Assembly (NCBI GenBank): GCA_028824295.1
Contig: JAPPED010000030.1
Coordinates: 1 to 43,368, forward strand
Reading direction: 5' to 3'
From: Rhodospirillales bacterium
Lineage (GTDB): Bacteria; Pseudomonadota; Alphaproteobacteria; TMED109
Length of the DNA stretch: 43,368 nucleotides
This document shows positions 1 to 7,892 of this stretch, one piece after another. The notes beneath the pieces were generated by a model, which ran no database searches, was not told the DNA's origin, and was given only the letters and a program-made list of their open reading frames with translations. Each line of letters begins with the position of its first letter. The stretch's first letter is position 1. Position numbers and translations under genes: made by a program.

Positions 1-420
1 GACGCGCTGCTGCGCCCGGAGACGGCGCGCGCGCTGGCCGCGGCGCACGACGACGAGCCGGGCCGGCGCACGCTGGCGGCGCGGCTCGGCTACGGCATTG
101 CGCTGTTCGGCGGCAGCTGGACGGGGGTGCCGGAGTTCGGTTTGGCGCTCACGGAGACGAGCCGCGAGTACATCCACGCCTGGCGTCTGCTGGAGGCCCG
201 CGACGCCGGGCTGGTGTTCGGGCTCGACGTCGAGGGTGCGCGGCACGAGCAGCTGGACGGGGATGCGGCGCCCGAGCACCGGGTGGGGCTCGGTCTCGGC
301 TGGGAACTGGTCGGGGCTCGGCGCGGGAACCTGGACCTGCGCTTCGAGGCCTCGCGGCTGCTGCAGGCCCACGACGACCCGGAAAACCGAATCGGGGTCA
401 GGCTCACCGCGCGACGGTAG
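1..420 (+). CDS. C-terminal end of a large outer-membrane/autotransporter-like beta-barrel protein (5' truncated)
   Basis: The reading frame is open from the first base of the window and stops at 418-420, giving 139 residues; the start lies outside. The visible part alternates short hydrophobic/Gly-rich strands (RLGYGIALFGG, FGLALTETSREY, LVFGLDVEG, VGLGLGWEL, LDLRFEASRL, RIGVRLTAR) with charged turns, the pattern of amphipathic beta-strands in an autotransporter-type barrel. Similar C-terminal barrels end large repetitive surface proteins in many alphaproteobacteria. It ends in Arg-Arg rather than the usual terminal aromatic residue, so secretion by the classical type V route is uncertain. 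The passenger part cannot be seen. I am fairly sure it is coding, less sure of the barrel function. Confidence 0.55.
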   Translation, partial: DALLRPETARALAAAHDDEPGRRTLAARLGYGIALFGGSWTGVPEFGLALTETSREYIHAWRLLEARDAGLVFGLDVEGARHEQLDGDAAPEHRVGLGLGWELVGARRGNLDLRFEASRLLQAHDDPENRIGVRLTARR

Positions 421-624
421 GTGGCTATGCGCGCGGCTGCGCCGGCCTGCGGGGGTGGTCCGGGAATACCAATCGCGTCCGGGAATCCGACCCACGACGA
501 GCGCATCGAATACCTGGGTTCGGAACGGATCGCTTCGGTAATGCCGTAGCGGCCGTGTCGACAGCGCGTGCCTGCCGCCCGGACGTTGGTGGTGAGGCCG
601 CGCCGGATCCCGGGCGGATGACGG

Positions 625-1234
625 TTACCGACGGAGCAGCGCTTTCCTCTTGAGCTCGTCCCGGTGTTCGTCTGTCAGCGCAGCGAGCCGGAGAAGCCCC
701 TTCGCCGTCAGGTCGCGAACGAACTCCGACGGGGTGAAGGGCGGATTGCTATACGTCTCTCGCAGGGTGCGCAGCACGTCAAGCGCTGCGGAGGGATAGC
801 GGTCGAACGTCGCGGACAGAAACCCGTCGGCAATGATCGCCTTGATATCGAAGCGCGCGAGAGCCTCGGCCGGAAAGTCAGCCAGGTTGTCGGTGACGAT
901 GTACTGCGCGGTACTGCGCGCCGCAACGGATGGCCGCCGCCAGGACATGGCGATCGTCGGGATCCGGCAGTTCAAGCGTCTCGATCAATGGCTCGTATCC
1001 GGTGACCAGCGCTTCCGCAAAATGCTCGCGCATGGCGCGCCGCTGCGAGCCGACGCTTGGCTCAAGATGCGGCTTTTGTTCGAGGAGGTTCAGCGTCCAC
1101 TCGTCGAGAATCCGTTCGGTCCATCGCGCCCGGAACAATCCGGCGTGGTGGAAGCGCAAGAGAATGTCTCGCTTGCGGAACGGGAAGAGGACGTTCGCAT
1201 CCAACAGGGCGACACGGCGGTCCGCGAGATGCAT
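625..1234 (-). pseudogene. PIN-domain toxin (VapC-like ribonuclease), frameshifted
   Basis: Read from ATG at 1234, the protein begins with a PIN-domain strand (ALLDANVLFPF, first acidic residue Asp12) and has an E-x-W helix (ILDEW, Glu45) and a PDDRHVLAAAIRCGA motif. The frame is then lost at 901-920 by a perfect 10-bp tandem duplication. Deleting one copy restores ...RCGAQYIVTDNL... with the last PIN Asp, and gives a continuous 199-residue protein ending at 625. As it stands, translation stops near 878, losing the final active-site Asp and the C-terminal ~90 residues. PIN proteins are Mg-dependent RNases and usually the toxins of type II toxin-antitoxin pairs. The start codon shares one base with the stop of the upstream HTH gene (TGATG), the coupling expected for such a pair. 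Confidence 0.85.
901..920. repeat. 10-bp perfect tandem duplication causing the PIN-gene frameshift
   Basis: GTACTGCGCG occurs at 901-910 and again immediately at 911-920. The unit length is not a multiple of three. Removal of one copy rejoins the two halves of the PIN domain in one frame without altering any other residue, so this duplication is the whole lesion. Confidence 0.95.
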
Positions 1235-1689
1235 CAAGACGCATCGAACTCCTGACCGAGACGGGCGAGATCGTCGAGCGCGTCACGGCGCGCAGCGTCA
1301 CGACGGTCGATGTAAGCCATCAGATCGGCGTGCAGGACACGCCGGTGCGCACCAACCGGAACGAACGGGATCGTGCCCGACTTGAGCAGCTTGCTGAGGT
1401 GCGGGCGCGAGACACCAAGGATGTCGGCCGCCTGCTGCGTGGTCAGCATCGCGTTGGTGGGGACGAGCGTGACCGTACGGCCCGATGCGACACCGCCCAG
1501 AAGATCGAGCACCAGATCGGCGATCGCGGGCGCCAGGCGAACGGCCTCGCCGTCTTCGCACTGAATGGCGAGGACGCTGTTCCCGGCCCGCGCGTCGGCG
1601 AGCGCCGTTATCGCTTGCGCTGCACACGCGATCTCGTCCTGCGTTGGAAGACGGTGTGCCAAGTCCGCCGCGTTGGTAGCGTTGCTCAT
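1234..1689 (-). CDS. Excisionase-family helix-turn-helix protein, likely antitoxin of the PIN toxin
   Basis: A 151-residue protein starting MSNATNAADL. The ATG at 1689 is preceded by a strong AGGAGG ribosome binding site; longer readings upstream lack one. Residues ~1-75 are Ala-rich and helical. From about residue 80 there is a MerR/excisionase-type HTH (LTTQQAADILGVSRPHLSKLL) followed by the wing FVPVGAHRRVLHADLMAYID. This domain layout is typical of DNA-binding antitoxins partnered with PIN-domain toxins; such proteins bind their own promoter and neutralise the RNase. It is translationally coupled to the toxin (TGATG). Candidate operator repeats lie 60-100 bp upstream. With the toxin broken, the antitoxin may now be a stranded autoregulator. 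Confidence 0.8.
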   Translation of the reverse strand: MSNATNAADLAHRLPTQDEIACAAQAITALADARAGNSVLAIQCEDGEAVRLAPAIADLVLDLLGGVASGRTVTLVPTNAMLTTQQAADILGVSRPHLSKLLKSGTIPFVPVGAHRRVLHADLMAYIDRRDAARRDALDDLARLGQEFDAS

Positions 1690-1750
1690 CCCGATCCTCC
1701 TCTCCCGTGAAATCCAAGAACCTCGATAGTGGCGTACGGGTCGGCCCCCC

Positions 1751-1786
1751 AAGTGTAATTTCGAAAATAACAGAAATAAGTGTAAT
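1751..1786 (-). promoter_or_regulatory. AT-rich candidate operator/promoter of the HTH-PIN module
   Basis: In otherwise GC-rich DNA, AAGTGTAAT occurs twice (1751-1759 and 1778-1786, 27 bp apart). Between them lies the 8-bp palindrome TTTCGAAA (1759-1766). On the reverse strand TTGCTA and TATTTT, 16 bp apart, form a weak -35/-10 pair overlapping the repeats. The position 62-97 bases before the antitoxin start fits an autoregulatory operator. This is inferred from pattern and position only. Confidence 0.45.
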
Positions 1787-1968
1787 AGCAAGTCCGTTTC
1801 AGCCGATGGAGCTCCGGGCTTGACCATCACGCGGAGTTGGAATGTAGGCCGGTGCTCGGCTGCTTCAGACCTGTGCCACAGCTGCCACTTGACCGGCACC
1901 CGCCAGGCCGACACGATAGCGCCGTCCGATCAAGCCTTGGCGAGCCGGAACAGCGCGTGACAAGTGAT

Positions 1969-1989
1969 CGGCGGAGAAACTCTCCGCCG
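1969..1989. repeat. Perfect 9-bp hairpin
   Basis: CGGCGGAGA is followed after the loop AAC by TCTCCGCCG. The stem is perfect, but no T-run follows on either strand, so a classical rho-independent terminator is not supported. It stands in a gene-free region, and its role is unknown. Confidence 0.6.
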
Positions 1990-2383
1990 GTTCGCGTCGA
2001 CACCTACGCCTGTCCGCAAGTTCACCTTGTCGATCAGGCTTGGTCGGCCAGTTGAGCGGCACTTGCTGATCGAGTGCCTTCCGGTCGGCGGCGCTCGCCG
2101 ACACCGCGGTCGTCAATTGGTCAGGCCCTGAGCAACTGGACAGGCGAAAAGGCCTGCACCAGCAGCGCGTTCGACATCCCGTCAGGCAGTCCGAAGAGCG
2201 CACCGACAGGGATGAATCCCTTTCAAAACCATCCGATTTGGTCCGGATCTTTTGCAAGCCGAAGATCTAACTCGGTCTTGCTGGAAGCAATAACCATCTG
2301 TTGTTACACGAACTACTGGAATCCAGCTCCACGTCAAGCAGCAGAACAAATCAGCAAATCCGCCCCAAAATTGGAAACGGCTA

Positions 2384-2473
2384 TGGCGGAGGGAGAGGGA
2401 TTCGAACCCTCGATACGGTTTCCCGCATACACGCACTCCAAGCGTGCGCCTTCGACCACTCGGCCACCCCTCC
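2384..2473 (-). tRNA. tRNA-Ser (GGA anticodon)
   Basis: Reverse strand, 90 nt with the 3' CCA encoded at 2384-2386. The acceptor stem GGAGGGG pairs with TCCCTCC (one G-T pair). The T arm is GAGGG-TTCGAAT-CCCTC. The anticodon loop reads CTTGGAG, giving anticodon GGA. A long variable arm (TATGCGGGAAACCGTATC) marks it as a class II tRNA, as expected for serine. It reads UCC and UCU codons. Confidence 0.95.
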
Positions 2474-2671
2474 GGAACGGTCCAGCGTAGCGATTCCCGC
2501 GATCCACTCAACCGGAAGTCAGGTCGTTCTCGAGCGCGACCGTATCCCTTCACCTACTGACGTCCGAGCTGAGTTCGGAGCAACCGTGGCTGGTACCCTT
2601 TACCGGGTTTCGGTGGTTTTGTGCCCGTGTCCGCGACCGAGCGATCAGCGAAGCCCCTGTGAACAGGCCGG

Positions 2672-3586
2672 TCAGGTCGGGCGGAGGCTGCCTGCCGCGT
2701 CCGGATCGTCCTCCCCGGCTTGCGCAGCGAAGATCGACGTGTAGCCGCTCGACCAGTCCGGCGGGATGAGGCACGGGCGCGGGTCGTGATGGGCCCATCT
2801 GGCGGGTTGGCCGCGAATGATCTCACCCACGTGTGGAGCGGGCTCCGGGTGCGGTGTGTACGGAAATGCGTCGGCTGACGCGTAGGCGTTCAACAGCAGG
2901 GCCCGCCCGTCAGCGCTGCGACTGGGAGGGGATCCGTGCACGGTGCGGCAATTGTGGACCGTGATGGCACCTGCCGCCGCCTCGATGTAATCGGCTCGGG
3001 TCACGTCCAGACGCTCCACGTCGCGGTCGTTCAGGCATCCTTTCCACTGACCCTGCTCGTCATACTGATCGAAGAGCTCGCCGGCATGGCTTTCTGGGAT
3101 GAAGCCCAGCGCTCCGTTGGCAAGGGTCATGTCCTCCAGCAGCAGGCCGATCGTCAGCGGGCTGTAGTTGGTATGCGGATAAAACTGGATGTCCTGGTGC
3201 CAGTCCACCTGGTCATGGCCGTCGTTCCATTTGAAATTGAGTTTCGAATGATGAAACACCACGTCGGGCCCGACGAGATCGGCGGCGACGTCAGCCAGTA
3301 CTCCCGAGGCGATCTCCCAGAACAACAGGTGGTGCTGGTGCGGCCGCCGGAGGCGGCGCAGCCGCGGTGAATCAGCGGAGTGGCCGGGCGCCAGATCGAA
3401 CACCTCGCCAGAGCGGGTCGCCCGCTTGCTTCGCTCAATAAATTCGTCGACCACGGTCCGGATGGCTGCCAGGTCGCCGGAACCGAACATGGCTTCGACG
3501 ACGACGTAGCCCTTGCTGAAGTACGACTCGCGCTGGCTCTGGCTGAGCACGCGCGCCTGATGAGAAAGCACTGCTTCAGGAGTCAT
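2672..3586 (-). CDS. Phytanoyl-CoA dioxygenase (PhyH) family Fe(II)/2-oxoglutarate oxygenase
   Basis: A 304-residue protein. The double-stranded beta-helix core carries the metal-binding HxD as WHQD (His130, Asp132), with the distal histidine in TVHGSPP (His217) and an Arg a few residues later (PSRS, Arg223) suited to hold the 2-oxoglutarate carboxylate. The flanking [18 protein letters not shown] and [11 protein letters not shown] segments are typical of PhyH proteins. The family hydroxylates small organic substrates, from phytanoyl-CoA to ectoine and natural products; the substrate here cannot be read from sequence. It lies 190 bp downstream of a TauD-type dioxygenase on the same strand, so the two may be co-transcribed. 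The length is normal for the family. Confidence 0.85.
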   Translation of the reverse strand: MTPEAVLSHQARVLSQSQRESYFSKGYVVVEAMFGSGDLAAIRTVVDEFIERSKRATRSGEVFDLAPGHSADSPRLRRLRRPHQHHLLFWEIASGVLADVAADLVGPDVVFHHSKLNFKWNDGHDQVDWHQDIQFYPHTNYSPLTIGLLLEDMTLANGALGFIPESHAGELFDQYDEQGQWKGCLNDRDVERLDVTRADYIEAAAGAITVHNCRTVHGSPPSRSADGRALLLNAYASADAFPYTPHPEPAPHVGEIIRGQPARWAHHDPRPCLIPPDWSSGYTSIFAAQAGEDDPDAAGSLRPT

Positions 3587-3776
3587 TTCGATTCGAGCTC
3601 CCCGGTCATCCAGCCGTCCACGAATTGGGTGAGGCGGGCCCCGGATACCTTATACAAGCTGGCCGGTACGGGGCCCGGTTTGGCCGTGCATCCCGGTTGC
3701 TGCATCGTCGCCGGTCGCCCATACGGTTTCCGTGCGACGGGTCCGAAGGCAAAGGTCGGGCGGCCATTCGGGCGTC

Positions 3777-4637
3777 TCAGGAGGGTCGGTCGCCCTCGAT
3801 CTGAATTCGCAGCATGCGTCGCCGGTGCCCGTGGTAATCGTTCAGCGGGTAGTGCAGCGCGGCCCGGTTGTCCCAGAAGGCAAGCGACCCGGCGGTCCAC
3901 CGGAAACGGGCCGTGAACGGAGCCTGCGACTGATGGGCGAACAGCCATCGCAGCAGCGGCTCGCTTTCGTCTTCGGTCATGCCGTCGAAACGCACCGAAT
4001 GGGCTCCGTTCACGTAGAGCACCTTGCGGCCGGTTTCCGGGTGGGTCCGCACCACGGGATGCACGGCCTGGAATGTCCGGTCCTGCAATGAGCCCGAACG
4101 CGGCGCACGGGTCGCGGAGACGGCGGCCCCGTCCGAACGGTTGACCGCGCGGAGGGGCTCCAGCATCGCCTGCATGCCGGGCGACAGGGCGTCGAAGGCC
4201 TGATAGCCGTTGGCGAACAGCGTGTCGCCACCGATCTGAGGCACTTCCAGCGCATACAGGAGGCTCGCCATGGGAGGACGGTCGAGATAGGCGGTGTCGG
4301 TGTGCCACAGACCGCCGAAGTTGACGGTCTCGTCCTCGCGCTTGAGCACTTCGATGACATGGGGTTCTTCTGGGACTCCCGCCACCATCGGGTAAGGCAT
4401 CGGCGTGCCGAACAGCCGAGCGAATGCGGCAAGCTCCCTTGCGCCGAGCGTCTGATCCCGGAAGAAGACGACCAGGTACTGAAGCCAGATTTCCCGGATC
4501 GCTTGCACCGTCTGCGGATCGAGCGGCGTCGACAGATCCACGCCGCCAATTTCAGCGCCCAGTGCGCCCGGGAGCGGCCGCACCGTCAACGAGGACCGTT
4601 TCGCTCCCTCGGTAAGGGTGTCCTGGCCACCTACCAT
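3777..4637 (-). CDS. TauD/TfdA-family Fe(II)/2-oxoglutarate dioxygenase
   Basis: A 286-residue protein from the ATG at 4637 (GAGGGA nearby as ribosome binding site); the frame stays open 47 codons further upstream but that part looks non-coding. TauD hallmarks are the N-terminal PLPGALGAEIGGVDL, the metal motif WHTDTAYL (His112, Asp114) and the C-terminal WDNRAALHYPLNDY with distal His262, followed by RRRMLRIQIEGDRP, where an Arg binds 2-oxoglutarate. Family members release sulfite from taurine or oxidise aryloxyacetates, alkyl sulfates and others. The substrate is not determinable here; no taurine ABC transporter lies nearby. It is followed on the same strand by a PhyH-type oxygenase. Confidence 0.88.
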   Translation of the reverse strand: MVGGQDTLTEGAKRSSLTVRPLPGALGAEIGGVDLSTPLDPQTVQAIREIWLQYLVVFFRDQTLGARELAAFARLFGTPMPYPMVAGVPEEPHVIEVLKREDETVNFGGLWHTDTAYLDRPPMASLLYALEVPQIGGDTLFANGYQAFDALSPGMQAMLEPLRAVNRSDGAAVSATRAPRSGSLQDRTFQAVHPVVRTHPETGRKVLYVNGAHSVRFDGMTEDESEPLLRWLFAHQSQAPFTARFRWTAGSLAFWDNRAALHYPLNDYHGHRRRMLRIQIEGDRPS

Positions 4638-4825
4638 CGATTCCCTCGCGTACGACGAATCAGGCCGAGCGCCCTGCATTCCGTCCACCGGTGATGCGGC
4701 GCATTGTAGTGGGAGAGTTCCGCGCGGCGTGTGGGCGGGTCGGCCAGGGACCCGGACGTCGAGCGCCGTTCGCAGCACCGTAAAAAGCGTGCACCAAGGC
4801 TTGCCGAGGCTTCCCGCGGCAGAGT

Positions 4826-5671
4826 CTACGCCTCCTCCGTGCCGCTGGGCGACCGCCCCCGGCGCCGCAGTTCATACAAGGCGACCGCGGATGCCGCGGA
4901 CACGTTGAGGCTGCCTTGGTCGCCCCTGATGGGGATGGACACGAGGGAGTCGCAGTTGGCGCGTGTGCCGGGGCGCAGCCCGCTGCCTTCGGCGCCGAGC
5001 ACGAGAGCGATGGGTGTGCCGGTATCCATTCGCGCCACGGCCGCAGCGAGCGAATCGGGGGACGCGGGCTCGAGGCCCAGGCAGGCGAAGCCCGATGCCC
5101 GCAGGATGCCCAGGGCGCGCGCGAAGCGGCGCGCCCGCACGACCGGGACGATCTCCAGGGCACCCGATGCGGCCTTGGCCAGAGACCCCGTTTCTCCCGG
5201 CGCATGGCGTTCAGGCATCGCGAGGAACGCCGCCCCGAACGCGGCGGCCGAGCGCAGGATCGCGCCGACATTCTGCGGATCCGTGACGCGATCGAGACAG
5301 ACAGCGACCGTTCCGGGGCCCGCCGCCCGACACAGCTGCTCGAGGTTCGGCTCGGGCAGCCGGTCGACTTCGATCGCCACGCCCTGGTGCGTGGCATCGG
5401 CTCCGACCAGCCGATCGATGTCTTGCCGGGCTCGGGACTCCGGAACCGGGGCGCGCGCGCGCCGCCGGAGCAGTCGGGCAAGCGATTCGGCGAGGCTGCG
5501 TCCGGCTTCCTGCGCGACGAGGACCCGATGGAGCCGGCGCTCGGGGTTCTGCAACGCCGCCCGCACCGCGTGGCGGCCGTACAGCCATATGGTGGGCGAC
5601 GGGGTGCGCAGGCTCCTCGGGCCGTTGCCGGGACGGCTCCTCCGGCGGTTGCCGCGCGGGCGCGTCGTCAC
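4826..5671 (-). CDS. rlmB: RlmB-like 23S rRNA 2'-O-methyltransferase (TrmH/SpoU family)
   Basis: A 281-residue SPOUT methyltransferase that transfers a methyl group from S-adenosylmethionine to a ribose 2'-OH, in RlmB at G2251 of 23S rRNA. The N-terminal substrate-binding domain begins WLYGRHAVRAAL (res. ~29-40). The SPOUT motifs are DRVTDPQNVGAILRSA (Asn134, Arg140), LVLGAEGSGL (Glu228) and the knot motif IPIRGDQGSLNVSAASA (Ser254-Asn256). The GTG start at 5671 overlaps the ogt stop as GTGA, implying translational coupling. A Pro/Arg-rich leader of ~25 residues precedes the domain. A related TrmH-family specificity cannot be excluded. Confidence 0.88.
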   Translation of the reverse strand: MTTRPRGNRRRSRPGNGPRSLRTPSPTIWLYGRHAVRAALQNPERRLHRVLVAQEAGRSLAESLARLLRRRARAPVPESRARQDIDRLVGADATHQGVAIEVDRLPEPNLEQLCRAAGPGTVAVCLDRVTDPQNVGAILRSAAAFGAAFLAMPERHAPGETGSLAKAASGALEIVPVVRARRFARALGILRASGFACLGLEPASPDSLAAAVARMDTGTPIALVLGAEGSGLRPGTRANCDSLVSIPIRGDQGSLNVSAASAVALYELRRRGRSPSGTEEA

Positions 5672-6246
5672 GCGGGCTCGATCCGGACTCCCTCGGCTTC
5701 GAGCATCGCCCGTTTGAGCGTCGTTCCCCAGGCGTAACCGGCAATGCTGCCGTCGTTGCCGATCACCCGGTGGCAGGGGACCAGCCAGGCGATCGGGTTC
5801 GCGCCGTTCGCCTGCCCCACCCATTGCGCGCCGCGGGGGGTCCCGAGATTGCGGGCGAGATCCCCGTAGCTGCGGGTCTCGCCTTTCGGGATCGCGAGCA
5901 GCTCGGACCAGACCTGCAGTTGCCGCTCGGTCCCGGCCAGGCGGATGCGCGCCTCGCCGGTCCGGCACAGCGTCGCGGCCCGTCCGGCAAGTGCATCCGG
6001 GTTGGCGCGGAACGTCGCCATCGGCCAGCGATCCGCCATCGATCGGAAGACCTCCGCGCGCGTGCCGTCACCGCGGAAAGCGAGTCCCATGAGGTCCTCG
6101 GCCTGACAGAACATCAGCATGTCGCCGAACGGTGAATCGAACCACCCGTAGTCGATGACCTGGCCGCGGCCGCGGCGGGCACGCGGTTCGGCGACGGTCT
6201 CCCAGGCAATCCGGAGCCGCCCGACCGTTGCCGGATGGTCAGCCAC
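5668..6246 (-). CDS. ogt: Methylated-DNA--protein-cysteine S-methyltransferase (Ogt/MGMT)
   Basis: A 192-residue suicide repair protein that moves the methyl group from O6-methylguanine or O4-methylthymine onto its own cysteine. The active site is PCHRVIG with acceptor Cys158. It is preceded by the arginine-finger/recognition region (TPRGAQWVGQANGANPIAW) and an N-terminal ribonuclease-like domain (IDYGWFDSPFGDMLMF). There is no AraC-type Ada N-terminal domain, so this is the constitutive Ogt type rather than the regulator Ada. The start at 6246 overlaps the NIPSNAP gene end by 8 bases, and the stop overlaps rlmB. Confidence 0.93.
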   Translation of the reverse strand: MADHPATVGRLRIAWETVAEPRARRGRGQVIDYGWFDSPFGDMLMFCQAEDLMGLAFRGDGTRAEVFRSMADRWPMATFRANPDALAGRAATLCRTGEARIRLAGTERQLQVWSELLAIPKGETRSYGDLARNLGTPRGAQWVGQANGANPIAWLVPCHRVIGNDGSIAGYAWGTTLKRAMLEAEGVRIEPA

Positions 6247-6568
6247 GGCTGGGTTCCGGGAAGAACGCCACCGGCGTCATCAGGCGATTGTCCTGCGCGA
6301 CGAGCGCTCCCAGCTTTGCGCTCTCGCCCACGTAGGCCTGCCAGTCGGGATCGTTCCACATGGCCGCCCGCTTGGCTTCGCGGTCGCCCGCATTCTCGTA
6401 GACCCAGATGTGAACGTACTGGTTGGGGTTGGGCGTCTCCGTGACCAGGTAGGCGAGCGGCGGGCCGAGATGCCGGGTTTGCGGCGCCTTGCCCATCCGT
6501 TCATAGAGTTCTAGGTGTTTCTTGATGGTGCCGGGACGGCAGGTGTACGTGCGGACGTCAAGCAGCAT
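6239..6568 (-). CDS. NIPSNAP-family protein
   Basis: A 109-residue protein, the usual size of one NIPSNAP ferredoxin-like (dimeric alpha+beta barrel) domain. It opens with LLDVRTYTCRPGTIKKHLELY, and the QYVHIWVYENAGDREAKRAAMW core (split here by family, residues ~49-70) is characteristic. Biochemical roles of bacterial NIPSNAP proteins are mostly undefined. It is the first gene of an overlapping reverse-strand cluster with ogt and rlmB. It starts 165 bp from the divergent ppk2 gene, so both promoters must lie in 6569-6733. Confidence 0.85.
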   Translation of the reverse strand: MLLDVRTYTCRPGTIKKHLELYERMGKAPQTRHLGPPLAYLVTETPNPNQYVHIWVYENAGDREAKRAAMWNDPDWQAYVGESAKLGALVAQDNRLMTPVAFFPEPSRG

Positions 6569-6702
6569 GCGGATCTCCGAGATCGGAATCGGGGGTGAGA
6601 ACGTACAGCGACGGAGCCGGCGCCGATAGGGAAGGGGACGGCGGTCGGCGGAAAGCCCGGCGTTCCGTCCGGTTCCGCGCCGGAACCTGCGTGCCTTTCA
6701 TT

Positions 6703-6708
6703 TATACT
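6703..6708 (+). promoter_or_regulatory. Possible -10 element upstream of ppk2
   Basis: TATACT stands out in the divergent, GC-rich NIPSNAP/ppk2 intergenic region, 26 bases before the ppk2 start. No good -35 hexamer is visible at the proper spacing, so this is only a weak candidate. Confidence 0.25.
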
Positions 6709-6733
6709 GGAGCCGAGGAAGATAGGCGGGGTT

Positions 6734-7741
6734 GTGCCGGTCATGACGGCAGAGCACCAGAGAGCGGGCCCGCAGGATCGCGCGCTGGCGGAAATTGCCA
6801 GGGCCGTCACGCAGTCCCAGAACGGGGCCGAGCCGGTGCCGTCAGGCCCCGAGGCGCCGGAGCCGCCGGCCGCACCACCGCCCGATCCGGACCGCGAACT
6901 TGCAGCACTGCGGCTGGATCCCAACGCGCGGGCACGGATCTTCCGGGAGGGCGTGTATCCCTACAAGCGCAAGCTTGAGACCTCGGCCTACGAAAAGCAG
7001 AAGCAAAAGCTGCAGGTCGAACTGCTGAAGGTTCAGAACTGGGTCAAGGAAGCCGGCGAGAAGGTCGTCGTGGTGTTCGAGGGACGCGACGCGGCCGGGA
7101 AGGGCGGTACGATCAAGCGGTTCATGGAGCACCTGAATCCGCGCGGCGCCAGGGTCGTTGCGCTGGCGAAGCCCAGCGAGCGCGAACAGGGCCAGTGGTA
7201 CTTCCAGCGGTACATCCAGCACCTGCCCACCGTTGGCGAGATCGTCTTGTTCGACCGTTCCTGGTACAACCGCGCGGGCGTCGAGCGGGTCATGGGCTTC
7301 TGTACCGGGCGCGAATACCTCGAGTTTCTGCGGCAGTGTCCGCAGATCGAGCGCATGCTGGTCAACAGCGGGATCCGGTATTTCAAGTATTGGTTTTCGA
7401 TCACGCGTACCGAACAGCGACGGCGCTTCGATTCACGGATGAAAGACCCGCTCAAGCAGTGGAAACTCTCGCCCATTGACACCGCGTCGATCGACAAGTG
7501 GGAGACCTACACGACCGCCAAGGAAGAGATGTTCTTCTATACGGATACGGCTGACGCCCCGTGGACAGTCGTGAAGTCCGATGACAAGAAGCGTGCCCGG
7601 ATTGCATGCATGCAGCATTTTCTCTCGACGCTTCCTTACCCGGACAAGGACCCGGACGTCGTGCAGGGTCCGGATCCGCTGATCGTCGGCCCCGCGACGA
7701 ACGTTGTGGCGCTGGATGCGCCTCTGCCGGGAAAGCCCTGA
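6734..7741 (+). CDS. ppk2: Polyphosphate kinase 2 (PPK2 family)
   Basis: A 335-residue nucleotide kinase-like protein that transfers phosphate between polyphosphate and nucleoside di- or monophosphates. A Pro/Ala-rich leader (res. 1-55) precedes the core. Walker A is GRDAAGKGG (res. 117-125) and the Walker B/lid region is DRSWYNRAGVERVMGF (Asp174). The conserved YWFSITRTEQRRRF and KDPLKQWKLSPID follow. These are single-domain PPK2 features resembling the class that uses nucleoside diphosphates; the exact nucleotide preference is not readable. The start is GTG at 6734, with ATG at 6743 as an alternative. The gene stands alone, divergent from NIPSNAP-ogt-rlmB and 150 bp before mutS. Confidence 0.9.
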   Translation: MPVMTAEHQRAGPQDRALAEIARAVTQSQNGAEPVPSGPEAPEPPAAPPPDPDRELAALRLDPNARARIFREGVYPYKRKLETSAYEKQKQKLQVELLKVQNWVKEAGEKVVVVFEGRDAAGKGGTIKRFMEHLNPRGARVVALAKPSEREQGQWYFQRYIQHLPTVGEIVLFDRSWYNRAGVERVMGFCTGREYLEFLRQCPQIERMLVNSGIRYFKYWFSITRTEQRRRFDSRMKDPLKQWKLSPIDTASIDKWETYTTAKEEMFFYTDTADAPWTVVKSDDKKRARIACMQHFLSTLPYPDKDPDVVQGPDPLIVGPATNVVALDAPLPGKP

Positions 7742-7892
7742 CCCCATCGACAGATCAATTGTCGCCGAAGCCACCGGGGTGCGGCGGCGTGTTCCCGGTG
7801 CATGTGAAAGCGTTCGGCAAGGACCGGCCAAGGCCCGCCTGTCGGGTCTGGATCGGGCGCTTGATGATGGTCCGGCGTGGTAGGTTTTTCAG

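Larger units (their letters stand above)
1690..2383. other. Gene-free stretch between toxin-antitoxin module and tRNA-Ser
   Basis: About 690 bp with no reading frame showing convincing codon bias, ribosome binding site or recognisable domain. It contains the AT-rich operator candidate at 1751-1786 and the perfect hairpin at 1969-1989. The composition drops towards lower GC near 2220-2380. I find no integrase, transposase or direct repeat of the tRNA end. Confidence 0.5.

Noticed and set aside
1865..2257. 130-codon reverse frame in the gene-free stretch before tRNA-Ser
   Set aside because: Composition is Arg/Ser/Cys-rich as in non-coding GC-rich DNA, without start signal or domain.
4826..5968. 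Longer start for the RlmB-like protein (380 codons)
   Set aside because: The extra N-terminus overlaps the ogt catalytic region in another frame; the GTG at 5671 overlapping the ogt stop gives the normal family length.
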